Assembly (NCBI RefSeq): GCF_030811855.1 | Contig: NZ_JAUSRN010000010.1 | Span: forward strand, 181,212 to 245,211 | DNA: 64,000 nucleotides | Origin: Variovorax paradoxus | Lineage (GTDB): Bacteria; Pseudomonadota; Gammaproteobacteria; Burkholderiales; Burkholderiaceae_C | Direction: 5' to 3' | Part shown: positions 8,345 to 17,449 of the stretch, one piece after another | Numbering within the stretch: the first letter of the stretch is position 1 | Layout of the letters: every line of letters begins with the position of its first letter | Made by a program: the position numbers and the translations under genes | The notes under the pieces: model-generated | Databases searched by the model: none | Told to the model about the DNA's origin: nothing | The model's input: only the letters and a program-made list of their open reading frames with translations

Positions 8345-9943
8345 TTACTGGATCGAGACGTTGAAGCATGTCTGCGCTCCGAAATTGTTGAGGTCCGACA
8401 CCGCAAGAACGTACTCGCCGGCCGGCAGGCTGACCGCGTTGCTTTCTCGCGCGATGAACCCGCCCCTGAAGACGTCGAAATCGGGGTTGGACCCTGCGGG
8501 CCCGCCATTGACGACGATCTGGTAGCTGCGGCTGGCTGGCGCGGTGAAGCGAAGGTAGGAGAAGCTGCCCAGCTTGTTGTCGGTACCGGCCGAATTGGAA
8601 ACGCAGGCCTGGGTCGGGGCGCCGCCGACTGTCGCGAGTCTGTACATCGGCAGCGTGATCGGCATTCCCCCGTCGTTCGTCTCCGCGCCGCCGTAGGGAT
8701 CGTTGGTAGCGTTGATGTTTTGGGCGGCGAGCAGGGCCGCCAGCTGCGCGGCGCTCCCCGGTGCCGTCGCGTTGAAGGCCGCTGCGAAAGGATGGATCGA
8801 AGTGACGGCCGTGCCGCTCCTGAACTGACTTCCGGTCAACGTGTCGTGAATCGGCCTAAAGCCGACCTGCTGGTTGAGATTCCAGAAAATCGACTGAATC
8901 GAAGGTTCACGGTACCAGCCCGGCGTGGTTGCCGCACCGGCAGCAAGGTCGATGTTGGCGCCGGGCAATGATTGCTGCGGGCCAATTGAATCGACATAGT
9001 TCCTGCGTCCGAGTGCAATGCCCGACCATGCATTGCCCCAACCTTCGGAGAAGGCAAGCCGGCGATCAAGCCGGTCGTTCTGCCCATGCTCACCGCCCAT
9101 CGAGTCGTCGCGGCTCAGGGCGGATTGGTAGTAATGCCCCCACTCATGCGCGACCACCGAACTGTCATATTCGTCGGTGTCCGAATCTTCCTTCCCGAGC
9201 ACATAGATTTCGCGGCCACTGCTTCTGTTGACGAAGAAAGTGGTGCCGATCTGCCCCGCCGCAACGTTGCCAGTGGACGGCGCATTGTTGACGCTCCAGT
9301 ACACGCGCAGCGCCGGAAACGCAGTGGCGGGCGCGACCGACGTCACCTTCTGCATGGCGGTATAGACCGTATCGAGTACGGCAAACGGCGCCGCCGCCCG
9401 ATCGCCCGTGTAGCTGGATCCACCCCAGCCCGACGGCGCGTTGATGTCGCGAACCATGGCCACCGCACCCGAGGAGAAAGCGGGAGTCTGCATGCTGTAC
9501 AGCGCGCCAGAGCGGGTGTTGTCGCGAACCGTGACATCCCAGCTCGCCCCCGGACCGCTGCGGGCCAGTTGGGCCTTGACGCGCACAGCGATGGCGGTGT
9601 TTGCGGGCACGGACACCGAGTAGGCGCCGTTGTCGTCAGTGGTCGCCGCAGCTAATTGCGTGGAAGTTGCAGCATCGAGCACTTCCACTGGTGCACCGCG
9701 CACCGGCTTGGACTCGGCGCTGGCATAAACCAGCGTGCCATTCGGATTTGGGATGGATTCATAGGTGGCCGTGCCGCTCAGCGTCACCTGGCTCGCTGCC
9801 CCTGGCGTCACCGGCGTCATCGGCAAGAAAGGAAGGCCACCACCGCCGCCGCCTCCCCCGCCCCCTCCGCCGCAACCGGCCAGAAGCGCCGCTGCCGCGA
9901 TGCACGCCGTCAAACCCGACGCGAAAGAGAAGCTTTGTCTCAT
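8345..9943 (-). CDS. Lipoprotein with HEWGH zinc-metallopeptidase motif
   Basis: The 532-residue product begins MRQSFSFASG and has a lipobox LLAGC with Cys at about residue 24, so it should be a lipid-anchored envelope protein. Twelve consecutive glycines follow the Cys. Next comes a carboxypeptidase-regulatory-like beta domain (about residues 60-160, DDNGAYSVSVPANTAI). The catalytic part has HEWGH at residues 266-270 (9134-9148) and a candidate third zinc ligand in FSEGWG, Glu near 300, a gluzincin arrangement. The C-terminal 90 residues resemble a prepeptidase C-terminal domain. The substrate is unknown. It lies between rpsJ and rplC, behind the rpsJ terminator. Confidence 0.8.
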   Translation of the reverse strand: MRQSFSFASGLTACIAAAALLAGCGGGGGGGGGGGGLPFLPMTPVTPGAASQVTLSGTATYESIPNPNGTLVYASAESKPVRGAPVEVLDAATSTQLAAATTDDNGAYSVSVPANTAIAVRVKAQLARSGPGASWDVTVRDNTRSGALYSMQTPAFSSGAVAMVRDINAPSGWGGSSYTGDRAAAPFAVLDTVYTAMQKVTSVAPATAFPALRVYWSVNNAPSTGNVAAGQIGTTFFVNRSSGREIYVLGKEDSDTDEYDSSVVAHEWGHYYQSALSRDDSMGGEHGQNDRLDRRLAFSEGWGNAWSGIALGRRNYVDSIGPQQSLPGANIDLAAGAATTPGWYREPSIQSIFWNLNQQVGFRPIHDTLTGSQFRSGTAVTSIHPFAAAFNATAPGSAAQLAALLAAQNINATNDPYGGAETNDGGMPITLPMYRLATVGGAPTQACVSNSAGTDNKLGSFSYLRFTAPASRSYQIVVNGGPAGSNPDFDVFRGGFIARESNAVSLPAGEYVLAVSDLNNFGAQTCFNVSIQ

Positions 9944-10027
9944 GCTGTGCTGCCCGTGTTGTCCGCTGACCGATGCCTCTCGATGGGGGAGAGGCCGCCG
10001 CCGGCGAGGATGCCACATCCGCGCGCC

Positions 10028-10064
10028 AAAAAACAAAGCCCGCCTGCATTTCTGCAGTCGGGCT
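10028..10064 (-). terminator. Intrinsic terminator after rpsJ
   Basis: The reverse strand forms a GC-rich stem (AGCCCGACTGCA against TGCAGGCGGGCT, one mismatch, GAAA-like loop) followed by a T-rich run of nine bases with one G. It is 31 bases after the rpsJ stop and closes the str operon before the metallopeptidase gene. Confidence 0.9.
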
Positions 10065-10095
10065 TGTCACAAGATGCGGCGCGAGGCCGCAGTAC

Positions 10096-10410
10096 TTATT
10101 GCAGCTTGATTTCGACGTCCACGCCGGCCGGCAGGTCGAGCTTCATCAGCGCGTCCACGGTCTTGTCGGTGGGGTCGACGATGTCCATCAGGCGCTGATG
10201 CGTGCGGATCTCGAGCTGGTCGCGCGACGTCTTGTTGACGTGCGGCGAACGCAGGATGTCGAAACGCTTCATGCGGGTCGGCAGGGGCACGGGACCCTTG
10301 ACGATCGCGCCGGTGCGCTTGGCGGTATCGACGATTTCGGCTGCCGACTGGTCGATCAGCTTGTAGTCGAACGCCTTCAGGCGGATGCGGATTTTTTGCT
10401 TGGTAGCCAT
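10096..10410 (-). CDS. rpsJ: 30S ribosomal protein S10 (NusE)
   Basis: The 104-residue product (IRIRLKAFDYKLIDQSAAEI and PLPTRMKRFDILRSPHVNK) is S10, which also acts as NusE in antitermination. It is the last gene of the str block here, 21 bases after tuf, and is followed at once by a terminator. In most relatives rplC follows directly, so the S10 operon has been split behind its first gene. Confidence 0.98.
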   Translation of the reverse strand: MATKQKIRIRLKAFDYKLIDQSAAEIVDTAKRTGAIVKGPVPLPTRMKRFDILRSPHVNKTSRDQLEIRTHQRLMDIVDPTDKTVDALMKLDLPAGVDVEIKLQ

Positions 10411-10431
10411 GATGATTCCTTTGCGTCCGGC

Positions 10432-11625
<1,194 letters not shown>

Positions 11626-11646
11626 TTTTCAATCCTTGAAAGAGCA

Positions 11647-11702
11647 TTCCCGTGTATTGGTTTTATGTCTGCACCCGATTGCTGATTCGCCTCGCACGGG
11701 AA
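11647..11702 (-). promoter_or_regulatory. Inverted repeat in the tuf leader
   Basis: A perfect 8-bp inverted repeat (TTCCCGTG ... CACGGGAA, arms at 11647-11654 and 11695-11702, 40 bases apart) lies in the fusA-tuf gap, ending about 20 bases before the tuf start. In the mRNA it could fold into a leader hairpin next to the ribosome site. No function is shown. Confidence 0.35.
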
Positions 11703-11730
11703 CGCGGCGGCACCGGATCGCAGACAAGTT

Positions 11731-11751
11731 GGGCTGCGCTTCGCGCAGCCC
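11731..11751 (-). other. Hairpin between fusA and tuf
   Basis: A perfect 9-bp stem with a three-base loop (GGGCTGCGC / GCGCAGCCC) lies 20 bases after the fusA stop. There is no T-run on the transcribed strand, so it is not a normal intrinsic terminator. It may slow decay or processing of the fusA-tuf mRNA. Confidence 0.5.
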
Positions 11752-11770
11752 CACATTCTTTTTAAAGACC

Positions 11771-13870
11771 TTACTTAGCGCGAGCAGCCACGATGGCTTC
11801 GGCAACGTTGCGCGGAGCTTCAGCGTAGTGCTTGAACTCCATCGTGTACGTGGCGCGGCCTTGCGACATCGAACGCAGCGTGGTCGAGTAGCCGAACATT
11901 TCCGACAGCGGCACTTCGGCCTTGATGGACTTGCCGCCACCGATCATGTCGTCCATGCCCTGCACCATGCCGCGGCGTGAGGACAGGTCGCCCATCACGT
12001 TGCCGGCGTAGTCTTCAGGCGTTTCGACTTCCACGGCCATCATCGGCTCGAGGATCACGGGGCTGGCCTTGCGGGCGCCTTCCTTGAAACCGAAGATGGC
12101 GGCCATCTTGAACGCCATTTCGTTCGAGTCCACATCGTGGTACGAACCGAAGTGCAGCGTGACCTTGACGTCGACGACGGGGTAGCCCGCCAGCACGCCT
12201 TGCGTCAGCGCTTCGACAACGCCCTTTTCCACCGCGGGGATGTATTCGCGAGGAACCACACCGCCCTTGATGGCGTCGACGAACTCAAAGCCCTTGCCCG
12301 CTTCCTGCGGCTCGAGCTTCAGGATGACGTGGCCGTATTGGCCCTTGCCGCCCGACTGGCGAACGAACTTGCCTTCGGCATCTTCGACGGTCTTGCGGAT
12401 CGTTTCGCGGTAAGCCACTTGCGGCTTGCCCACGTTGGCTTCCACGCCGAATTCGCGCTTCATGCGGTCCACGATGATTTCAAGGTGGAGCTCGCCCATG
12501 CCGGCGATGATGGTCTGGCCCGATTCCTCGTCGGTCTTGACGCGGAACGAAGGATCTTCCTGAGCGAGGCGCTGCAGGGCGATGCCCATCTTTTCCTGGT
12601 CGGCCTTGGTCTTGGGCTCGACAGCCTGCGAGATCACCGACTCAGGGAACACCATGCGCTCGAGCGTCACGATGGCCGCGGGATCGCACAGGGTTTCGCC
12701 CGTGGTCACTTCCTTCAGGCCCACGCAGGCGGCGATGTCGCCGGCGCGGATTTCGTTCACTTCTTCGCGGTTGTTCGCGTGCATCTGCACGATACGGCCG
12801 ATGCGTTCCTTCTTGCCGCGCACCGGGTTGTAGACGCTGTCGCCCTTGGTCAGCACGCCCGAGTAGACGCGCACGAAGGTCAGCTGGCCCACGAACGGGT
12901 CGGTCATGAGCTTGAACGCGAGGGCCGAGAACTTCTCGCCGTCGTCAGCCTTGCGGGTGACAGGCGCTTCGTCTTCGTCCAGGCCGTTGACCGGCGGGAT
13001 GTCAGTCGGAGCCGGCATGTATTCGACGACGGCGTCGAGCATGGCCTGCACGCCCTTGTTCTTGAAGGCCGAGCCGCACAGCATCGGCTGGATTTCACCG
13101 GCGATGGTGCGCTGGCGAATGGCCTTCTTGATTTCTTCCTCGGTCAGCTCATTGCCTTCGAGGTACTTGTTCATCAGCTCTTCGCTCGCTTCGGCAGCGG
13201 CTTCGACGAGCTTTTCGCGGTATTCGTTGCAGACGTCGGTCAGGTTCGCGGGAATTTCACCGTAGGTGAAGGTCACGCCCTTGTCTTCGTCCCAGATGAT
13301 GGCCTTCATCTTCACGAGGTCGACGATGCCCTGGAAGTGCTCTTCGGCACCAATCGGGATCTGGATCACGACGGGATTGGCCTTCAGGCGATCCACCATC
13401 ATCTGGCGCACGCGCAGGAAGTCGGCGCCGGTGCGGTCCATCTTGTTGACGAACGCGAGGCGCGGAACCTTGTACTTGTTGGCTTGGCGCCAGACGGTTT
13501 CCGACTGGGGCTGCACGCCGCCAACGGCGTCGTACACCATGACAGCGCCGTCCAGCACGCGCATCGAGCGCTCGACTTCAATCGTGAAGTCCACGTGGCC
13601 GGGGGTGTCGATGATGTTGATGCGGTGTTCTTCGAACTTGCCGGCCATGCCCTTCCAGAAGCAGGTGGTGGCAGCCGAGGTGATCGTGATGCCACGCTCT
13701 TGCTCTTGCTCCATCCAGTCCATCGTGGCGGCGCCATCGTGCACTTCACCGATCTTGTGGTTCACACCGGTGTAGAACAGGATGCGCTCGGTCGTCGTGG
13801 TCTTGCCGGCGTCGATGTGCGCGGAGATGCCGATGTTGCGGTAGCGCTCGATGGGGGTCTTGCGGGACAT
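11771..13870 (-). CDS. fusA: Elongation factor G
   Basis: The 699-residue GTPase drives tRNA-mRNA translocation. It starts MSRKTPIERYRNIGISAHID, has the AHIDAGKTTTTERI P-loop, DTPGHVDFT and NKMDRTGAD, and continues through domains II-V to a normal C-terminus. It lies between rpsG and tuf as in the classic str operon. Confidence 0.99.
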   Translation of the reverse strand: MSRKTPIERYRNIGISAHIDAGKTTTTERILFYTGVNHKIGEVHDGAATMDWMEQEQERGITITSAATTCFWKGMAGKFEEHRINIIDTPGHVDFTIEVERSMRVLDGAVMVYDAVGGVQPQSETVWRQANKYKVPRLAFVNKMDRTGADFLRVRQMMVDRLKANPVVIQIPIGAEEHFQGIVDLVKMKAIIWDEDKGVTFTYGEIPANLTDVCNEYREKLVEAAAEASEELMNKYLEGNELTEEEIKKAIRQRTIAGEIQPMLCGSAFKNKGVQAMLDAVVEYMPAPTDIPPVNGLDEDEAPVTRKADDGEKFSALAFKLMTDPFVGQLTFVRVYSGVLTKGDSVYNPVRGKKERIGRIVQMHANNREEVNEIRAGDIAACVGLKEVTTGETLCDPAAIVTLERMVFPESVISQAVEPKTKADQEKMGIALQRLAQEDPSFRVKTDEESGQTIIAGMGELHLEIIVDRMKREFGVEANVGKPQVAYRETIRKTVEDAEGKFVRQSGGKGQYGHVILKLEPQEAGKGFEFVDAIKGGVVPREYIPAVEKGVVEALTQGVLAGYPVVDVKVTLHFGSYHDVDSNEMAFKMAAIFGFKEGARKASPVILEPMMAVEVETPEDYAGNVMGDLSSRRGMVQGMDDMIGGGKSIKAEVPLSEMFGYSTTLRSMSQGRATYTMEFKHYAEAPRNVAEAIVAARAK

Positions 13871-13966
13871 GATTTACTTTCGGGTTAAATGCGTTGAGCG
13901 CTGGGCCTTGAGCACGGGCGACATCGCCCGACACTCAACGCCCAACGCCCAAGCGAAGTTTGATTC

Positions 13967-14440
13967 TTAGAAGCGGAAGTGGCTGAAAGCGCGGTTGGCT
14001 TCTGCCATGCGGTGCACTTCATCGCGCTTCTTCATGGCGCCGCCACGGCCTTCCGTGGCTTCCATCAGCTCGTTGGCCAAACGCAGGGCCATCGACTTTT
14101 CGCCACGCTTGCGGGCGGCTTCCTTGATCCAACGCATCGACAGGGCGAGGCGACGGACGGGACGGACTTCGACCGGCACCTGGTAGTTGGCACCGCCGAC
14201 ACGGCGCGACTTGACTTCGACCATCGGCTTCACGTTGTTGATGGCAACGGTGAAAGCTTCGAGCGGGTCCTTGTCAGGGTTCTTCTTTTCGATGAAGTCG
14301 AGCGCGCCATAAATGATGCGCTCGGCGATCGCCTTCTTGCCGCCTTCCATGATCACGTTCATGAACTTCGACAGCTCGACATTGCCGTACTTGGGATCCG
14401 GCAGGATTTCACGTTTGGGGACTTCGCGACGACGTGGCAT
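13967..14440 (-). CDS. rpsG: 30S ribosomal protein S7
   Basis: The 157-residue product (MPRRREVPKREILPDPKYG start; NYQVPVEVRPVRRLALSMRW) is S7, the assembly initiator of the 30S head and, in E. coli, translational repressor of the str operon. The gap to rpsL is 150 bases and the gap to fusA 96, wide enough for regulatory mRNA structure. Confidence 0.98.
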   Translation of the reverse strand: MPRRREVPKREILPDPKYGNVELSKFMNVIMEGGKKAIAERIIYGALDFIEKKNPDKDPLEAFTVAINNVKPMVEVKSRRVGGANYQVPVEVRPVRRLALSMRWIKEAARKRGEKSMALRLANELMEATEGRGGAMKKRDEVHRMAEANRAFSHFRF

Positions 14441-14590
14441 GTTACTAACCTCTTTGCTTCAGTTGGCACCGTTTCCGGCACCGCGAGAGCCATTCCGGAC
14501 TCTCACTTACTCGACCCGACATTGGGTCACTTCGTTCGATATGCCCGCCAAGGCAACCGAACACCGTTTGTTTTTTGACGACAGGAAGGC

Positions 14591-14968
14591 TTAAGCCTTC
14601 TTGGGACGCTTCGCGCCGTACTTGGAACGCGACTGCTTGCGGTCTTTCACGCCTTGCAGGTCGAGCGAACCGCGCACGATGTGGTAGCGAACACCGGGCA
14701 AGTCCTTGACACGACCGCCGCGAACCAGCACGACGCTGTGTTCTTGCAGGTTGTGGCCTTCGCCGCCGATGTAGGAAATGACTTCGAAGCCGTTGGTCAG
14801 ACGGACCTTGGCAACTTTACGAAGCGCCGAGTTGGGCTTCTTTGGCGTCGTGGTGTAGACGCGGGTGCAGACACCGCGGCGTTGCGGCGAGTTCTGCATG
14901 GCAGGGCTCTTCGAATTGATCTTTTCGACCGTTCGACCCTGACGCACCAGTTGATTGATGGTTGGCAT
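14591..14968 (-). CDS. rpsL: 30S ribosomal protein S12
   Basis: The 125-residue product begins MPTINQLVRQGR at 14968. It contains the decoding-centre loops TPKKPNSALRKVAKVRLTNG and GRVKDLPGVRYH, where streptomycin-resistance changes occur. The lysines and proline there look wild type. It is the first gene of the str operon. Confidence 0.98.
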   Translation of the reverse strand: MPTINQLVRQGRTVEKINSKSPAMQNSPQRRGVCTRVYTTTPKKPNSALRKVAKVRLTNGFEVISYIGGEGHNLQEHSVVLVRGGRVKDLPGVRYHIVRGSLDLQGVKDRKQSRSKYGAKRPKKA

Positions 14969-15084
14969 GAATGAATTAGTCCCAAAACAACCCGGCTTTG
15001 GCTCTGAACCGCCCTTGTCGTGACTCAAGGAGGCCGGGAATAACGAAAACGTGAAACCCTTCGGAAAATTCCGAAAAGCCCACG

Positions 15085-15113
15085 AGTATAGCAGTCGACC
15101 CTGCCGTCAGCAA
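15085..15113 (-). promoter_or_regulatory. Extended -10 promoter of the str operon
   Basis: The reverse strand reads TGCTATACT, an extended -10 element (box 15090-15085), with a weak -35 TTGCTG (15113-15108) at a 17-base spacing. It lies between dacC and rpsL and gives a leader of about 110 bases that includes a 7-bp inverted repeat (TTCGGAA/TTCCGAA, near 15059-15074). Confidence 0.7.
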
Positions 15114-15129
15114 TTGCCGTGTGCGGGCG

Positions 15130-16299
15130 TTACTTGATCCAGAGCCGGATGGCGTCCCAGGCGCGGCCAAGAATGCCCGCCTGCTCGACGCCCTCCAGCG
15201 CCACCAGCGGCACATCCGCCAGCGGCTGGTCGTCCAGGGTCACCTTGAGCGAGCCGACGGCCTGGTACTTGGTGAACGGCGCCACCAGCGGATCGGGCCG
15301 GGCCACCTGGGTCTTGATCTTGTTGGCGGTACCGGCTGGTACCGCGACCACGATCGCTTCCGGACGGCCCAGCTTGAGCGTGTTGGCCTTGCCTTTCCAC
15401 ACGGCCGGCGTGGCGGCTGGCTGGCCGGCGTCGAACAAACGGACGGCGTCGTAGGCGGTGTAGCCCCAATTCAGCAGCTTCTGCGATTCGTTGGCGCGCA
15501 CGGTTTCGCCCGAGGTGCCCAGCACGATCGACAGCAGGCGGCGGCCGCCGGTGAGATTGGGGAAGTCGCGCTTGGCGGTGGCGATCATGCAGTAGCCGGC
15601 CGCCTCGGTATGGCCCGTCTTGAGGCCGTCGACAGTCGGATCGCGGAACAGCAGCAGGTTGCGGTTGGTGTCGTTGGTCGAGGGCGTGCCCGGGTAGCGG
15701 TACTTCTTGATGGCGTAGTACTTGGCTTCCTCCGGGAAGTCGCGCACCAGGCGCGTTGCAAGAATGCTCAGGTCGCGCGCGGTGGTGGTGTGGCCCGGTG
15801 CGGTGAGGCCCTCGGGGTTCTTGTAGCTGGTGTTCTTCATGCCCAGGGCCTTGGCCTGCGCATTCATCAGCTCGACGAAATGTTCGACCGTGCCGCCCAC
15901 GCCTTCGGCCAGCGCCACGGTAGCGTCGTTGCCCGACTGCACGATGAGCCCCTTGATCAGGTCTTCGACCGGCACCTGCATCTTGGGGTCGATGAACATG
16001 CGCGATCCGGGCATCTTCCAGGCGCGCTGACTCACCGGCATCGTCTGGGCCAGCGTGATCTTCTTGGCGCGCAGCGCGTCGAACACGATGTAGGCCGACA
16101 TCAGCTTGGTGAGCGAGGCCGGCTCGATCGGGCTGTCGATGTCCTTCTGGGCGAGGATCTGGTTGGCCGTGACGTCGAGCAGCAGATAGCTGCGCGCGGC
16201 AATTTCCGGCGGCGCCGGCACCTGGGCAGCGGCAATCATGCAGAGCGAGGCGGCGGCGGTCAGCACCAGGGCGCGAAACGCGTCAAGAAAACGATTCAT
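15130..16299 (-). CDS. D-alanyl-D-alanine carboxypeptidase (PBP5/6 family)
   Basis: The 389-residue exported serine peptidase trims the last D-Ala from peptidoglycan stem peptides. It has a signal peptide ending AAAQ, the SxxK motif SLTK, the SxN motif SGN in VQSGNDATVALAEG, and KTG in DGLKTGHTEAAGYC. A PBP5 C-terminal beta domain follows, ending in an amphipathic helix (AWDAIRLWIK) that would anchor it to the membrane. The start used is MNRFLDAFRAL at 16299. An upstream in-frame ATG at 16344 overlaps the stop of the hydrolase gene (ATGA) and would add 15 residues, so translational coupling is possible. Confidence 0.95.
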   Translation of the reverse strand: MNRFLDAFRALVLTAAASLCMIAAAQVPAPPEIAARSYLLLDVTANQILAQKDIDSPIEPASLTKLMSAYIVFDALRAKKITLAQTMPVSQRAWKMPGSRMFIDPKMQVPVEDLIKGLIVQSGNDATVALAEGVGGTVEHFVELMNAQAKALGMKNTSYKNPEGLTAPGHTTTARDLSILATRLVRDFPEEAKYYAIKKYRYPGTPSTNDTNRNLLLFRDPTVDGLKTGHTEAAGYCMIATAKRDFPNLTGGRRLLSIVLGTSGETVRANESQKLLNWGYTAYDAVRLFDAGQPAATPAVWKGKANTLKLGRPEAIVVAVPAGTANKIKTQVARPDPLVAPFTKYQAVGSLKVTLDDQPLADVPLVALEGVEQAGILGRAWDAIRLWIK

Positions 16300-16340
16300 G
16301 GGAGAGATTGGGAGAAGACGAAAACAAGCCCGCAGGGCTT

Positions 16341-16979
16341 TCATGCAATGCCCGCGCGCAGATGGCGGACGACCAGACTTTTGAGCAGCGGCAATTGTCC
16401 GTGAAAGAAATGGCCGCCCCCTGGGACAACCGTGACAGGAAGTGACTGCGGCCGCGCCCAATCCATGACGGCGGACAGCGGCACCGTGTCGTCCGCCTCG
16501 CCGTGGACCACCAGCGTGCGCTCGTGCGCATCGGCCGGCAGCGTGGCAACGGCAAAACGAGAGGCGGCCGTTCCGACGAGCACGAGCTGGCGAATGTCGC
16601 GCGACGCCCAGAGGTCCTCGGCCGTGCAGCTTGCAACGAAGGCGCCGAACGAAAAGCCGGCAATGGCCAGCGGGCCCTCGGGAGCGAGCTGTTGGACGAC
16701 GTTCAGCATGTCTTCACGTTCGCCGCGGCCTTCGTCGTGTACGCCTTCGCTCGCACCCACGCCGCGAAAGTTGAAGCGCACGGCAGTCCAGCCGCAGGCG
16801 ACGAACGCACGCGCCATGGTCTGCACCACCTTGTTGTCCATGGTGCCGCCGAACAGCGGGTGCGGATGGGCGATGACCGCAATGCCACGCGTACCGTCGG
16901 CCTGGGAGGGCTGGTCGCGCTGCACCTCGATCACGCCGGCGGCGCCCTGGAGGCGGATTTTTTCGGTCTGGGAATTCAT
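16341..16979 (-). CDS. Alpha/beta hydrolase, small dienelactone-like family
   Basis: The 212-residue protein has the HPHPLFGGTMDNKV oxyanion-region motif, the nucleophile elbow GFSFG (Ser near residue 117), an acid in HGEADDTVPL and a final histidine in GGGHFF. This pattern is typical of a conserved proteobacterial alpha/beta hydrolase group (COG2945-like) of unknown substrate. No signal peptide is seen, so it is probably cytoplasmic. It is transcribed just upstream of the D,D-carboxypeptidase gene. Confidence 0.85.
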   Translation of the reverse strand: MNSQTEKIRLQGAAGVIEVQRDQPSQADGTRGIAVIAHPHPLFGGTMDNKVVQTMARAFVACGWTAVRFNFRGVGASEGVHDEGRGEREDMLNVVQQLAPEGPLAIAGFSFGAFVASCTAEDLWASRDIRQLVLVGTAASRFAVATLPADAHERTLVVHGEADDTVPLSAVMDWARPQSLPVTVVPGGGHFFHGQLPLLKSLVVRHLRAGIA

Positions 16980-17051
16980 GGTGCTTTGGATGGAGCGGCG
17001 TGGCTGCGGCCGGCCGGGTGCACGGTACGAGCGCGGAGCTTCCGCAAAAGT

Positions 17052-17405
17052 TCAGCGGCCGACATCGGGCGGCAACACCAGACGCTCGACGATCTTGCCG
17101 TTCTTCAGATGCGAATCGACGATTTCGTCAATGTCTTCGGCATCAACGAAGGTGTACCAGACGGCCTCAGGATAGACCACCGCCACCGGCCCGCCGGCAC
17201 AACGGTCGAGGCAGCCGGCCTTGTTGACCCTGACTTTGCCCGGACCCGCCAACCCGGCTTCCTTGACCTTGGCCTTGCAGCGGTCGAAGCCTTGCTGGGC
17301 GTTGTGCAGAGCGCAGCAGTCTTCACCGTTCTTGCGCTCGTTGAGACAAAAGAAGATGTGGCGACCGTAGTAGCCGTGCGGCGCGGCGGGAGTGGAACTG
17401 GGCAT
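17052..17405 (-). CDS. Thioredoxin-like 2Fe-2S ferredoxin
   Basis: This 117-residue protein has cysteines spaced as in thioredoxin-fold 2Fe-2S ferredoxins (FFCLNERKNGEDCC early, then GCLDRCAGGP). Related proteins are free-standing ferredoxins or the NuoE-like subunits of hydrogenases and dehydrogenases. No partner oxidoreductase is adjacent. The ATG at 17405 is used; a TTG one codon upstream is also in frame. Confidence 0.9.
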   Translation of the reverse strand: MPSSTPAAPHGYYGRHIFFCLNERKNGEDCCALHNAQQGFDRCKAKVKEAGLAGPGKVRVNKAGCLDRCAGGPVAVVYPEAVWYTFVDAEDIDEIVDSHLKNGKIVERLVLPPDVGR

Positions 17406-17449
17406 CAAGCGATTTTAGTGACGCCAACCATGCGCCGAGGTTGCCACGT

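Noticed and set aside
11731..11751. Terminator between fusA and tuf
   Set aside because: The stem is perfect, but no T-run follows on the transcribed strand. On the opposite strand a T-rich stretch comes several bases late, and no gene there needs it.
12137..13888. 583-codon forward frame opposite fusA
   Set aside because: The translation is a His/Asp/Val/Leu-rich antisense shadow typical of highly expressed GC-rich genes, with no domain and no ribosome site.
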